This document shows, piece by piece, positions 40,185 to 49,148 of a DNA stretch of 64,000 nt. The position numbers were made by a program, and so were the translations under genes. This stretch comes from Gordonia gummivorans (lineage in GTDB: Bacteria; Actinomycetota; Actinomycetes; Mycobacteriales; Mycobacteriaceae), in contig NZ_JAKWBF010000010.1 of the NCBI RefSeq assembly GCF_022513585.1, forward strand, positions 1-64,000, read 5' to 3'. Position 1 is the stretch's first letter; each line of letters opens with the position of its first letter. The notes under the pieces are model-generated. The model had not been told where the DNA came from. It made no database searches and saw only the letters and a program-made list of their open reading frames with translations.

Positions 40185-41162
40185 ATGACACACCGCGCCG
40201 AGCCCTCGCGCTCGCCACGCGTGCGACAGCGGCTCATCGCTGCCCTGATCGCGGTGTTCGCGCTTCTGGCGCTCACGCTGGCAGCGGGCCTGGGTGCGTC
40301 GGCGCCAGGGCCCGGCGGTCCCGGACCGGCCGGGTCTGGGCATCACGATTCCGACTCGAACAGCGAGAACAGCAACAACAACAGCGACGACGACGGTAGC
40401 GACGGCAGTAACGACGACTCGGGCGCGCCTGGTGGCCCGCACGACCCCGGGGGAGCCGGCAACCACGGACCCGGTGGTCCCGGGCACCACAATCCCGGGT
40501 CCGGCAGCCACGGACACGGGCACGGCAGTGGCAATGGGCACGGCCACGGCAACCACGGACCAGGCGGTCATCACCCCACCGGTTCGACGCCCGATCCGTC
40601 GGACACCTCGGGTCCATCGGGAAGCGACACCGAAACGGCCGAGTCGCCGACGGCCACGAGCGGGCACGCCGGCGGCCACACGTACACCCCGCCAACCAAG
40701 ACCCCGCCAACCAAGACAACGACCACCTCCACCCAGACCCGGGTCGACGGGCCGGGCGCCGACCGGACCCCGTCGAGATCACAACCGACGAAAACCCAGC
40801 AGTCGAAACCGCAGGAATCGAGACAGCCGGCCGGTCCGGTGATCGCCGTCGCACCTCCCGGTGGTCGGGGACCCGATGACACCGGCGGGGCAGGTCCGGC
40901 CGCCGCGGCGCCGCAGGCCCCCCCGAACGTGCCCGCGTCGGCCGTGCGGGCACCTGTCGCCAACGAGCAGCAACCCGCGGCACCGAATTACCCCGCCCAC
41001 CCGGCCCAGGCCCTCGCGCCGACGTCCGACCAACCCGCCACCCTGGCCGGGATTCGACGGTTCATCATCGGCATCGCCCCCGGGGCGCTGTTGCTACTCG
41101 GCGCGCTCGCCCTCCTGGGCAGCGGTTCGTTCCTCGACGCTCTCCGCAACATGCGGGCCTGA
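40185..41162 (+). CDS. Low-complexity Gly/His/Ser/Pro-rich protein with two terminal hydrophobic segments
   Basis: 325 residues from ATG 40185 with GGAGGA upstream. The N-terminus has a basic run and hydrophobic stretch (about residues 14-36, signal or anchor). Next come an Asn/Asp/Ser-rich region (about 45-80), a Gly/His-rich region with HGHG repeats (about 85-140), Thr/Pro-rich repeats and a Pro/Ala-rich region. A C-terminal hydrophobic segment (GALLLLGALALLGS) with Arg-rich ends closes it. It looks like an exported linker or surface protein; the His cluster could bind metals. The 3' end overlaps the RecB-like gene by 69 bp. Confidence 0.68.
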   Translation: MTHRAEPSRSPRVRQRLIAALIAVFALLALTLAAGLGASAPGPGGPGPAGSGHHDSDSNSENSNNNSDDDGSDGSNDDSGAPGGPHDPGGAGNHGPGGPGHHNPGSGSHGHGHGSGNGHGHGNHGPGGHHPTGSTPDPSDTSGPSGSDTETAESPTATSGHAGGHTYTPPTKTPPTKTTTTSTQTRVDGPGADRTPSRSQPTKTQQSKPQESRQPAGPVIAVAPPGGRGPDDTGGAGPAAAAPQAPPNVPASAVRAPVANEQQPAAPNYPAHPAQALAPTSDQPATLAGIRRFIIGIAPGALLLLGALALLGSGSFLDALRNMRA

Positions 41163-42821
41163 CGCCGCGTCCGGTCCGGCCCGGAAGGCCAGCAGCTCGC
41201 GTTCGTGGGGGACGTCGTTGGCCGCTCTGTCGGTGATCCACTCCCGCAACACCTTTGTGGCGCGCACGTCGTCCTCGTTGTACTCGAGCAGACGCGCGCG
41301 TTGGGTCAAGTCCACCGGACCGGGCCCGAGACCCACTGCCGCGCTGTACCACTCCATCGACGCTTCACCACCGGCGTCGTCGTCACGCCAGGCGAAGCCG
41401 GCCACCGGCGCGACGCGCTTGAGGCCTTTGCCATTCGGGCAGATGAAGTTGCGGCCGACGGCGGCATAGATGTCGACCCATTCGGGTGATGCGATGAAGG
41501 CTTCCACGTCGGCGCGCGACGGAATGCCCGGCGAACCGGCGAACCGGTCCGCCGAAGCCAACAGCCAGCGATTCTCCGCCTGCTCCGAATAGCAGTAGGC
41601 CGCAAAGGTTTTCCCTGCCCCGTGTGCTGCCTCTCGAACGCCGATCAACCAACTCCAGAACTCGGCGAACGAACGCGCCTCGTCTGTGGTGGGCAGCGGA
41701 TCCCAGGTGACGAACGGCCGATACCGCACCATGACGTCCGGTTCGGTGTTGTCGGTGAGCAGCGTCCCCCACAGATACGCGCCGTGCTCGCCAAAGCTCT
41801 CCATGTCGACGTCGACCTCGACGTCGGCCCGCACGACGGTCGGTTCATCTACGCGTCGGACCAGCGCGGTGTCGGTCAACCAAGCGATCGCGTTGACGAT
41901 CGCATCGTCGAAACGCACGTTGCCCGGCCACCTGTCCGGCGCATCGCCATGGTAGTGGGCCAGCTGGTCTATCGTCTGAATTCCGATGTCTTCCAGGGCA
42001 TTCCACTGATTTCCCGATGCCACCAGGCTGACGTCGCGGCGCTCGACGAGTTCGGGTTCGCAACGACCCCACCAGGGACACGACCGGCATTCTCCGACTC
42101 GCCGCGCGACAGTTGGAACTGCTTGAGCAGCAATTCTTTTCCGACGTTCCAGGACGCGTCCGTAGTCATCGAGCGTGCGGCCGACCGCATGGACCACAAT
42201 GCAGTCGGCATCCATGCCGATCACGCCTCCCACCGCGTCCTGAGGGTCGGCGGTCGAGCCCAAGCCGAGTTCGTCGAGCATCGCGACCAGATGCGCAAGA
42301 CGCAGTGCATCACGCCGGTTGGGGCGACCCGTCCGGTACGGATCCGGGTTCGGCGCCCACACCCACAACGGACTCGTCACCAGCGATGGTGCGCGAACCT
42401 CTTCTGACAGTATAGTTTTGGCCGCTTGCGTGACTCGGTGATTCACCACGATCACCGGCACGTAGCCGTCGCCGTGAGCAATCAACAGTTCCGCGTGTCC
42501 GCGTCGGCCGGCCTCGAGGTCGACGGGCAGCGTGGCGTTCCAGATCCATCGCGCCCCGGCGGCGCAGGCGTCGAGCGTTGCCCGCGCACGCGCCGCCGCG
42601 TCGGCGTCGGGGCTGATCGCGACAAAGGTCTCGGGGTGGTCGCTGTGGATGCCGCGCAGCAGCTCGCCTACCGCGGATCGGAGGGACGCGGCCGCCTCCT
42701 TGCGACGCAGGACCCCGGGCGCATCGCGTCGGTCACCGACCAGCACCGGATGCTCGAAGTCGAGCGCCAGCCGGTGCTCGCATCCGGCGAGATCACGGGG
42801 CGCCAACACCACTGCAGGCAC
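41094..42821 (-). CDS. RecB-like nuclease of the TM0106 family
   Basis: 575 residues from GTG 42821, preceded by AAGAAGG; the open frame continues upstream without homology. It has a PD-(D/E)XK-type nuclease N-terminal half, a Cys cluster (CRSCPWWGRC, perhaps an iron-sulfur site), and a C-terminal RNase-H-like exonuclease domain with VDVDMESFG and a YNEDDV Asp near the end. This is the architecture of TM0106-family RecB-like proteins, often found with DNA-repair genes. The exact DNA activity is not known. The C-terminal acidic tail overlaps the opposite gene by 69 bp. Confidence 0.85.
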   Translation of the reverse strand: MPAVVLAPRDLAGCEHRLALDFEHPVLVGDRRDAPGVLRRKEAAASLRSAVGELLRGIHSDHPETFVAISPDADAAARARATLDACAAGARWIWNATLPVDLEAGRRGHAELLIAHGDGYVPVIVVNHRVTQAAKTILSEEVRAPSLVTSPLWVWAPNPDPYRTGRPNRRDALRLAHLVAMLDELGLGSTADPQDAVGGVIGMDADCIVVHAVGRTLDDYGRVLERRKRIAAQAVPTVARRVGECRSCPWWGRCEPELVERRDVSLVASGNQWNALEDIGIQTIDQLAHYHGDAPDRWPGNVRFDDAIVNAIAWLTDTALVRRVDEPTVVRADVEVDVDMESFGEHGAYLWGTLLTDNTEPDVMVRYRPFVTWDPLPTTDEARSFAEFWSWLIGVREAAHGAGKTFAAYCYSEQAENRWLLASADRFAGSPGIPSRADVEAFIASPEWVDIYAAVGRNFICPNGKGLKRVAPVAGFAWRDDDAGGEASMEWYSAAVGLGPGPVDLTQRARLLEYNEDDVRATKVLREWITDRAANDVPHERELLAFRAGPDAASGPHVAESVEERTAAQEGERAE

Positions 42822-42909
42822 GGCACCTTCTTTCCGTTTGTCCGGGCGCGTTTCCACCCTATGTAATGCTTGTACCAGCAACGTGAGCCGGCAGTGAAAG
42901 GTCATTGGA

Positions 42910-43602
42910 ATGGGTGTGTTCTCGTCCGACGGTAAGAGCCGCGCGCAACGCAAGGCGGAGGCAAAAGCACTCAAGGCCAAGGCGAAGCTCGAAGCGAAGC
43001 TCGAGGCCAAGGATCGGCGTCGCTCGGAGAAGGATCGACGCAAGGCCGAGCACAAGTACTTCAAGAAGGAGCTCAAGGCCCAGCGCAAGAACTCCGACCA
43101 CATCAGCAAGAACCAGGCCAAGGTGGCCAAGGCCGAGGCGAAGAAGATCGAGGTCGAGGCCAAGGCCGCTGCCGACGCGAAGGCGCTGAGCCCGGCGAGT
43201 GTGCGCCGGTACCTGACCGTCGCGCGGATCGTGGCCCCGATCGCCGTCCCGATCGTGTATCGCGCCGCGGTGGCCGGCCGTGGTCGGATCACCGCGTTGC
43301 AGGCCGGTCGGGCCGGCGTGTCCCCGGAGGTGCTGCGGCAGTTCTCAGGACACGGCGCAACGTTGTCGGCCCGGATCGCCACCACCCGCACCGCATTGGA
43401 CAAGGTCACCACGACCGACCGCAGCGCCGACTCCGACGACTTCGTCAAGGCGATGACGGCGCGGCTGGACAACCTGGCCGTCGCGGTCGACGCCGCCGAA
43501 TCCATGCCGCCGAATCAGCGGCGGACCGCGCATCAATCCATCGACGACGAGCTGGCCGCCATCGACGCGGATATCCTGGCACGACTCGGTGTCCGGGCCT
43601 GA
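42910..43602 (+). CDS. Lys/Ala-rich coiled-coil protein with hydrophobic segment (DUF6474-like)
   Basis: 230 residues. Residues 8-100 are rich in Lys, Ala and Glu with long helix potential ([20 protein letters not shown]). A short hydrophobic stretch, [19 protein letters not shown], lies at about residues 104-122, and an acidic alpha-helical tail follows. It resembles a conserved actinobacterial family annotated as DUF6474, though I assign this tentatively. It is divergent from the nuclease and 57 bp ahead of a second Lys-rich gene on the same strand, so the two may act together. Confidence 0.6.
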   Translation: MGVFSSDGKSRAQRKAEAKALKAKAKLEAKLEAKDRRRSEKDRRKAEHKYFKKELKAQRKNSDHISKNQAKVAKAEAKKIEVEAKAAADAKALSPASVRRYLTVARIVAPIAVPIVYRAAVAGRGRITALQAGRAGVSPEVLRQFSGHGATLSARIATTRTALDKVTTTDRSADSDDFVKAMTARLDNLAVAVDAAESMPPNQRRTAHQSIDDELAAIDADILARLGVRA

Positions 43603-43659
43603 GGCATACCACTAGGATCGGCACCAACCGCGCAGCAACGACGCGAGGAGCGCATCGAG

Positions 43660-44223
43660 ATGACCGAGCCGGACCCACCAGCCAACCCGGAACCCCGAGG
43701 GGAGGCGACCCCGGCGAAGAAGGCACCTGCGAAGAAGGCACCCGCGAAGAAAGCTGCGGCCAAGAAGGTGCCGGCCAAGAAGGCTCCGGCAAAGAACGCC
43801 ACTGCCAAAAAGGTGCCGGCCAAGAAGGCCACTGCCAAAACGGTGCCGGGCAAGAAAGCACCCGCGAAGAAGGCTGCGGGCGGACCGTCAGGGCCGGCGT
43901 CGACGGCTCCCCCGAAGACCGCGCCGCCGGAAGTCCGGTCCGACAGCGTCCAACCAGAAGTCGCCCAACCAGAAGTCGACCAACTCGCAGCGAGCAATCC
44001 GCCGACCGAGGTGAGCAGCACGAACGTCTCGTCGCGTCCGGTCGACGTGGTTGCCGAGTCGGATGCCCAGCGCGCAACCTTCGCTCAACTGCGATCGGGC
44101 GCACCCACCGAGTTGCCGACGCCCAACCGCACGGCGCCGATCGTCGTCGCCGCCCTAATCGGCCTGCTCGGCGCGCTCCTCGTCGTCCTTCGTCGGCGTC
44201 ATCGCCGGCAGATCGACGGCTGA
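43660..44223 (+). CDS. PAKKA-repeat, tail-anchored basic protein
   Basis: 187 residues. Residues about 18-72 are PAKKA-like repeats similar to the C-terminus of mycobacterial HbhA and HupB and to histone H1. A Ser/Pro-rich acidic-neutral linker follows, then one hydrophobic helix ([18 protein letters not shown]) and a basic end [10 protein letters not shown]. No signal peptide is visible. RBS GAGGAG is upstream. The basic repeats could bind DNA or anionic polymers; by the positive-inside rule the C-terminal tail faces the cytosol. The last 69 bp overlap the convergent hydrolase. Confidence 0.65.
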   Translation: MTEPDPPANPEPRGEATPAKKAPAKKAPAKKAAAKKVPAKKAPAKNATAKKVPAKKATAKTVPGKKAPAKKAAGGPSGPASTAPPKTAPPEVRSDSVQPEVAQPEVDQLAASNPPTEVSSTNVSSRPVDVVAESDAQRATFAQLRSGAPTELPTPNRTAPIVVAALIGLLGALLVVLRRRHRRQIDG

Positions 44224-45075
44224 CTGCATCGCACGTTCGTCTGCCGTGGCCGCGCGGTCGATGATTGCCTTCGCCACCTCGGCCGGCCGGGTCTCGGGCA
44301 GCCAGTGCGAGGCACGACGCAGCGTGACGAACTCGTAGGGCGCATCCACCCAGGAGCCGCACAGCCGGGCACCCGTACGTCCGAGTGCGACGTCGCCGTC
44401 GCTCCACACATACGTCGTGGGAACGTGCACTCGTCGCATACGCAGGCGCTTGTCGGGGATCAGCATCGCGCGATACCAGTTCAGCGCCCCCGGCAACGCC
44501 CCGTAGGCGACGATGTCGGTTGCCAGGTGGTCGTCGTCGGATTCGGGCAGTCCAGCCTTCCGTGCGGCACCCGGTTGCCGGAGACCGAGGGAGAGCAGCT
44601 TCTCGGGCAGCCACGGGATCTGAAACAACAGCATGTACCAGGACTTGAGGATCTGACCGCGCGGCATCGCGGCGAGGAACGCACCCGGATGCGGCACCGA
44701 CAATGTCGTCAGCGTGCGCACCCGATCGGGTTCCCGGATGGCCAGCGCCCACGCGACCATCGCTCCCCAGTCATGACCCACCACGTGCACATCGGGCGTT
44801 CCGATCTCGTCGATCAGCGCGAGAACGTCATCGACCAATTCGGACTGTCGATAGTCACGACGTCGCCGCGGCCGCGCCCGCGGCGAGTATCCACGCTGAT
44901 CGGGGGCGTAGGTCCGAAAACCCTTCGCATGCAGCAGCGGTGCCACACGGCCCCAGGACGCCGCCCGCTGCGGAAACCCATGCAACAGCACAATGGGGAT
45001 GCCGACGAGCGGACCCTCGTCGACGACGTCGAATGTCCATGAGCCCCTGCGATACTCGGTGATGCGTCCGGTCAC
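44155..45075 (-). CDS. Alpha/beta hydrolase (epoxide hydrolase/haloalkane dehalogenase type)
   Basis: 306 residues from GTG 45075, overlapping the AraC gene stop (GTGA). The HGFP oxyanion loop, nucleophile GHDWGAM (Asp, not Ser, at about residue 101), a cap region and a C-terminal RASHWLPE His place it among epoxide hydrolases or haloalkane dehalogenases. The AraC gene precedes it in the same transcript, so it may be induced by or with that regulator's ligand. An acidic tail ([10 protein letters not shown]) lies antisense to the PAKKA gene's membrane helix. Substrate unknown. Confidence 0.85.
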   Translation of the reverse strand: MTGRITEYRRGSWTFDVVDEGPLVGIPIVLLHGFPQRAASWGRVAPLLHAKGFRTYAPDQRGYSPRARPRRRRDYRQSELVDDVLALIDEIGTPDVHVVGHDWGAMVAWALAIREPDRVRTLTTLSVPHPGAFLAAMPRGQILKSWYMLLFQIPWLPEKLLSLGLRQPGAARKAGLPESDDDHLATDIVAYGALPGALNWYRAMLIPDKRLRMRRVHVPTTYVWSDGDVALGRTGARLCGSWVDAPYEFVTLRRASHWLPETRPAEVAKAIIDRAATADERAMQSAVDLPAMTPTKDDEERAEQAD

Positions 45076-46007
45076 GTCTGATCTCCTGTGTTTCGCTGGA
45101 CCCGGTCACATTCCCCGTCGCTTCGCTCGCCCCGGTCACATTCCCCGTCGCTTCGCTCGCCCCGGTCACATTCCCCGTCGCTTCGCTCGCCCCGGTCACA
45201 TTCCCCGTCGCTTCGCTCGCCCCGATGATAGGACGCCGGAGGTGTTCCGACTACCTCCGTGAACAACCGCGTGAGATGCGCCTGGTCGCTGAAGCCGAGG
45301 TCGGCTGCCACCGTCGCCCAGTCCACGTCGGCACCGCTGTTGGCGGCCGCCGCGGCATCGAGCAGACGGAACCGCCGGACGACCCATTTGGGCCCGATCC
45401 CGACATAGTCGCCGAACACTCGCTGCAGGGTCCGCAGGCTCATCCCGGCCTGCTCGGCGAGCTGGTCGGCTCGAGTGATGGTGTGGTCGTGCTCGGCGGC
45501 GGCCACCAGGCCGGCCACCGCGTCGACCATCGGATCCCGCTCCGGTCGCAGCCCGCGCAACCACTCCTCCGCGACGGCGACGATGTCCTCGTCGGTCGCA
45601 TCACGGCGCAGCAGACGTCGGGCCAGCGGTCGGTCGTCGAACCCCAGGAGGTCGCCGATCGGGGTCACCGAACGGGTCACCGAGTTCACCGGACGCCCCA
45701 AGATCGGCCGAAATCCGCCCGGCCGCAACGCCACACCCAGGACATGACCGGTACCGGTGAGGGTGCGCGAGAAACGATTGTCGCCGACACCGTGCACCAT
45801 TACGCGGCTGGTCTCTGCAGCCAGATGAATGACCGGCTGCGGGATTACCGCTTGCGTGTGGGGTTCCTCGGCCTGCCACCGCACGATCCAGAAGTAGTCG
45901 ACCCAGTGGGCGAGGTCGGGAGGCGGCGTGAACCGTCGAACATCGATCGCCGCGGCCCGCGACGGATGCAGGATCGCCCGCTCACCCCGCCCGAGGCCGT
46001 TCGCCAT
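45072..46007 (-). CDS. AraC-family regulator with repeated C-terminal tail
   Basis: 311 residues from ATG 46007. A GACACT hexamer ends 6 nt upstream, so it may be leaderless. The N-terminal half is an AraC ligand domain (HWVDYFWIVRWQ, VHGVGDNRFSR). The helix-turn-helix lies near residues 200-265 (SLRTLQRVFGDYVGIGPKWV and VAADLGFSDQAHLTRLF). After the domain, four perfect copies of a ten-residue unit (RGERSDGECD) extend the C-terminus, encoded by the 30-bp repeat at 45101-45220. It precedes the hydrolase gene and is divergent from DUF3224. Confidence 0.85.
   Translation of the reverse strand: MANGLGRGERAILHPSRAAAIDVRRFTPPPDLAHWVDYFWIVRWQAEEPHTQAVIPQPVIHLAAETSRVMVHGVGDNRFSRTLTGTGHVLGVALRPGGFRPILGRPVNSVTRSVTPIGDLLGFDDRPLARRLLRRDATDEDIVAVAEEWLRGLRPERDPMVDAVAGLVAAAEHDHTITRADQLAEQAGMSLRTLQRVFGDYVGIGPKWVVRRFRLLDAAAAANSGADVDWATVAADLGFSDQAHLTRLFTEVVGTPPASYHRGERSDGECDRGERSDGECDRGERSDGECDRGERSDGECDRVQRNTGDQT
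45101..45220 (-). repeat. Perfect 30-bp tandem repeat, four copies, in AraC coding sequence
   Basis: Units 45101-45130, 45131-45160, 45161-45190 and 45191-45220 are identical. The unit (10 codons) adds RGERSDGECD each time and ends in a CTTCGCTCGC-type block that resembles the gene-end repeats elsewhere. Exact identity indicates recent expansion. Not CRISPR: there are no spacers. Confidence 0.85.
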
Positions 46008-46013
46008 TATCCC

Positions 46014-46019
46014 AGTGTC
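46014..46019 (-). promoter_or_regulatory. -10 element, leaderless start of AraC gene
   Basis: GACACT on the minus strand, 6 nt before ATG 46007. A weak match. Confidence 0.3.
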
Positions 46020-46084
46020 GCGTTTGTTCAATACCCGGCACAACTCGCCGTTTCACACTGGTCGAGTACCGAGAGGAGAACATC

Positions 46085-46522
46085 ATGACGCACATCAGCA
46101 CCGGCAAATTCACCGTGAGCTCGTGGAACGAGACAACTGTGCACCAGGCCGACGACGAGACCATCGACATGGGTGGTGTCGCCTATCCGGCACGTGGATT
46201 CACCCGCGCCGACGTCGAATACGACTACCACGGAGACGTGTCCGGACACGGCGTCGAGGCGTCGCTCATCGCCTACAACCGGGAGTCGAGCGCACCGACG
46301 ATGGCGTTCCTGGCGTTCGACGGGTCGATCGACGGACACGAGGGCAGCCTCGTGCTGCGCAGTGTGGGTGAGCACGCGGGGATGGAGGTCAGCGGACGGC
46401 TCGACATCATTCCCGGACTGGGCACCGGTGGCCTCGCCAATGCGACCGGCTACGCCGAGATCGAGATCTTTGGGCACAGCGACGACGGGTACCCGATCAC
46501 CTTCCACTACGACCTGAACTGA
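46085..46522 (+). CDS. DUF3224-family protein
   Basis: 145 residues. The family pattern is seen in TGKFTVSSWNE, the acidic middle and the late GHEGSLVLRSVGEH-like strand with a C-terminal ITFHYDLN. It is a small soluble beta-rich protein, probably a lipocalin-like barrel; function not established. GAGAGGAG precedes the start. It lies 77 bp from the AraC gene and is divergent, so the AraC protein may regulate it. Convergent with the GT39 gene across the repeat. Confidence 0.8.
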   Translation: MTHISTGKFTVSSWNETTVHQADDETIDMGGVAYPARGFTRADVEYDYHGDVSGHGVEASLIAYNRESSAPTMAFLAFDGSIDGHEGSLVLRSVGEHAGMEVSGRLDIIPGLGTGGLANATGYAEIEIFGHSDDGYPITFHYDLN

Positions 46523-46551
46523 TGTGAAGAGTACTGCGTTTAGCCTCTGAA

Positions 46552-46800
46552 CTGGGGAAATGCATCGGTGTCGTGCTAGCAAAATCTAGGGGAAGAGTTT
46601 CTTCCGCGAGGTTCACAGTCGTCCCCGAGAAATTTCAAGGGGAGGACTCTGGGGGTAGGGGACGAAGCTTCTTCCCCCATTTTCAATGCGACCCCCCGAC
46701 CGGACGACCACCCTCGTCCGAGTGCTCGTCGGCGTGTCGCGAACCCAGAAACCACACTCTTCCCGCCTCCACGATCGCCGACGACGTCGGCGGGTGGGTT
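46552..46800 (-). repeat. Dispersed hairpin repeat, copy D (inverted)
   Basis: Read on the minus strand it follows copy C: CCGCCGACGTCGTCGG, the GATCGTGGAGGCGGGAAG block (46759-46776), a variable stretch, hairpin 1 (GGGG...CCCC with a central GAAGCTTC), GAGTCCTCCCC, hairpin 2 (with TTCCCCTAG), GATTTTGC and a terminal GCATTTCCCCAG. It fills the gap between convergent DUF3224 and GT39 genes (46523-46872). Nothing else is seen there apart from the GT39 terminator. Confidence 0.76.
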
Positions 46801-46825
46801 GCTGAACCGTCGGTTCCGAACAGCA

Positions 46826-46860
46826 AGCGAGCCCAGACCATGCCGTGGTCTGGGCTCGCT
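46826..46860 (-). terminator. Terminator of GT39 gene
   Basis: A perfect 15-bp stem (46826-46840 with 46846-46860) and a 5-nt loop, 13 bp after the GT39 stop on the minus strand. No U tract, which is common in high-GC actinobacteria. Confidence 0.8.
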
Positions 46861-46872
46861 GCGTGAGCGTGA

Positions 46873-48885
46873 TCAGGTGAGTTTGTACACCGTCGTCCCG
46901 CCGACCGTGGTCGCCGTGAAGTTCTCGGCAACCCAGGTTGCGATCTCGGAATTGCCGCCGGGACCTCCCTGGCCGCCACCGATGTAGTAGCCGATCTTCC
47001 CGGCCTTCACGTAGGCGATGAACTCGTCGAGTGTCGGCGCGGGGTCTCCGCTCCACCCGCCGATCGCCATCACCGAAGTGCCGGTGGCGATCTCGATACC
47101 GGCCGCGGACTGCGAACCGTTGGTCGCTGCCGCCCACGTCGTGTCGGTGGCCTTGAGTAGGTTCACCAACTCGGTGTTCGACGACATGTCACCACCCGGA
47201 CCGCCCATACCCCCACGGCGCTGACCTGCACCGTCGGCGCTCGGCTGGGTCTGACCGGTCTGGGTCTGACCCGTCTGGCCGGGAGGCATTGCGCCCTGGC
47301 CCCCGTCACGAGCGCCCCCGTCACGAGCGCCACCGGGACCACCCATGCCGCCCTCGATCGAGGTGTTCACCGCGTTCGGGATCGAGCCGCTGTGCGGGGT
47401 CGCGGCTGTCGCGATGGCGAAGCCGACCGTTCCGCCCGCACCGGCAAGCGATCCGACGATCAGGCTGGTCGCGAGCAGTTTGCGCATGCCGAGGGTGGCA
47501 CCGACGAGGATTCCGATCACCGCCGCCGCAGCCGCGGTACCGATCAGCCACCGGCACCATTGCGGTCCGAAGTCGTTGCGGTTGAGGAGCACGATCGACC
47601 ACCATGCGGCGAGCCCGATCATCCCGGCGAGCGTGATGCGACCGTCCCAATGGTCACGCCGACGCCACGCCATGACAGCGCCGATACCGATCAGTGCGCC
47701 GATCGCCGGAGCAAGCGCCACCGTGTAGTACGGGTGAATGGTGCCGCTCATGAAGCTGAAGATGAGTCCGGTGACCAGCAGCCAGCCGCCCCACGCGACC
47801 ACCGCTCCCGACTCGACCCGCGATACCCGACCGGTGAATCGGAAGCCGGGGAAGCTGCGCATCATCGCGTAGACCGCAAAGGCGAGGGCCAGCAGTGCGA
47901 CCGGGAGCAACCACGAGATCTCGTTGCCCATCTCGGAACTGAAGAGCCGGGACAGGCCGGTCTCGCCGCCGAACGATCCGCCGGCCTGACCACCGCCGCC
48001 GGGTCCGTTGCCGCCGCTGATGCGTCCGACTCCGTTGTAGCCCCACACCAGATCCATGAAGGTGTTGTCGGTCGAGCCGCCGATGTAGGGCCGCGACGAC
48101 GCGGGGACCAGCATGGTCACCACCACGAACCAGCCCGCCGACACCACCAGTGCGACACCGGCCATGACCAGATGGCCGATGCGCTTGAGCCAGCCGTTGT
48201 TGGCGAACAGCAGGTAGGCCAGCGCGAAGGCGGGCAGCACCAGCAGGCCCTGCAGCATCTTGGTCAGGAAAGCGAAGCCCAGGGCAACGCCCACCAGCGC
48301 CAGCCAACGACCAGAGTTCGTCGCGATGGCCCGGGTGAGCGCGTAGCCCGCGGCGACCATCAGCAGGACGAGCAGAGCGTCGGGGTTGTTGAAGCGGAAC
48401 ATCAGCGCGGCAGCAGGCGTGAACGCCAGAATCACACCGGCGATGAGGCCCGCAGCGGTACCCAGCTTCGGATCGGCGAAGGTGCGTCGCATCGCGCAGT
48501 ACACGAGTGCAACCGCTGCGACACCCATCAGAGCTTGCGGCACCAGCACGGCCCAGCTGTTCATGCCGAACAGGCGGACCGACAGGCCGGTCACCCACAG
48601 CGACGCCGGCGGTTTGTCGACCGTGATGAAGTTCGCGGGGTCCAGCGCACCGAACAGCCACGCCTTCCAACTCTCCGAACCCGCCCACGCGGCGGCGGCG
48701 TAGAAGGTGTTGGCATAGCCGCTCGCCGACAGGTTCCACAGATAGAGCACGGCGGTGCTGATCAGCAGGCCGGTCAAGGCGAATGGGCTCCAGCGCATCA
48801 GGCGCGAGCGGCCGTCCGGCCTGTCGTCGGCGGACGGCGGCGCCACCTCGGGTGGCGTCTGCGTCCGCTCCAATACTGCGGTCAT
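46873..48885 (-). CDS. GT39-type membrane glycosyltransferase (ArnT/PMT-like)
   Basis: 670 residues from ATG 48885 with GAAGGAG upstream; the frame is open further but only as the gap sequence. About twelve hydrophobic segments and the early lumenal acidic loop (DKPPASLWV) typical of GT-C polyprenyl-phosphate-sugar enzymes. A C-terminal soluble part is very rich in Gly, Gln and Thr (GGMGGPGG, TGQTQ-like) before a final alpha/beta region. It probably transfers a sugar from a polyprenyl-phosphate donor to a protein or envelope lipid. A terminator follows. Confidence 0.86.
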   Translation of the reverse strand: MTAVLERTQTPPEVAPPSADDRPDGRSRLMRWSPFALTGLLISTAVLYLWNLSASGYANTFYAAAAWAGSESWKAWLFGALDPANFITVDKPPASLWVTGLSVRLFGMNSWAVLVPQALMGVAAVALVYCAMRRTFADPKLGTAAGLIAGVILAFTPAAALMFRFNNPDALLVLLMVAAGYALTRAIATNSGRWLALVGVALGFAFLTKMLQGLLVLPAFALAYLLFANNGWLKRIGHLVMAGVALVVSAGWFVVVTMLVPASSRPYIGGSTDNTFMDLVWGYNGVGRISGGNGPGGGGQAGGSFGGETGLSRLFSSEMGNEISWLLPVALLALAFAVYAMMRSFPGFRFTGRVSRVESGAVVAWGGWLLVTGLIFSFMSGTIHPYYTVALAPAIGALIGIGAVMAWRRRDHWDGRITLAGMIGLAAWWSIVLLNRNDFGPQWCRWLIGTAAAAAVIGILVGATLGMRKLLATSLIVGSLAGAGGTVGFAIATAATPHSGSIPNAVNTSIEGGMGGPGGARDGGARDGGQGAMPPGQTGQTQTGQTQPSADGAGQRRGGMGGPGGDMSSNTELVNLLKATDTTWAAATNGSQSAAGIEIATGTSVMAIGGWSGDPAPTLDEFIAYVKAGKIGYYIGGGQGGPGGNSEIATWVAENFTATTVGGTTVYKLT

Positions 48886-48957
48886 CGTTGCTCCTTCTCT
48901 GGGATCGTTGCGTCCAGAGTGGAGCCGCGGTCTCCCCCGGCGCTGGAAGGAGGCTGG

Positions 48958-48987
48958 GAGGATTCTGTGAGCGAGGATTCTCTGAGT
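48958..48987 (+). repeat. 15-bp direct repeat in GT39/DGC gap
   Basis: GAGGATTCTGTGAGC is followed directly by GAGGATTCTCTGAGT (2 mismatches). It lies between the divergent GT39 and diguanylate-cyclase genes. The rest of the 48886-49148 gap shows no gene. Confidence 0.45.
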
Positions 48988-49148
48988 GCCTTCGTTATCC
49001 GCCAGACCGGGTTTTACGATGTTGGCCACGTCACGCGGCATTCGGGGACGCCCGACAAGGAGTGCCCCGAGAACGGACAGACGCCAGGGGGCGTAGCCGT
49101 GGTGTGCAGGAAGGTCGTGCACCACTCGTGCAACGGGAGGCGAGAAAG

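Noticed and set aside
45101-45220. CRISPR array
   Set aside because: Repeats are directly adjacent without spacers and in frame inside a coding gene; no cas genes are present.
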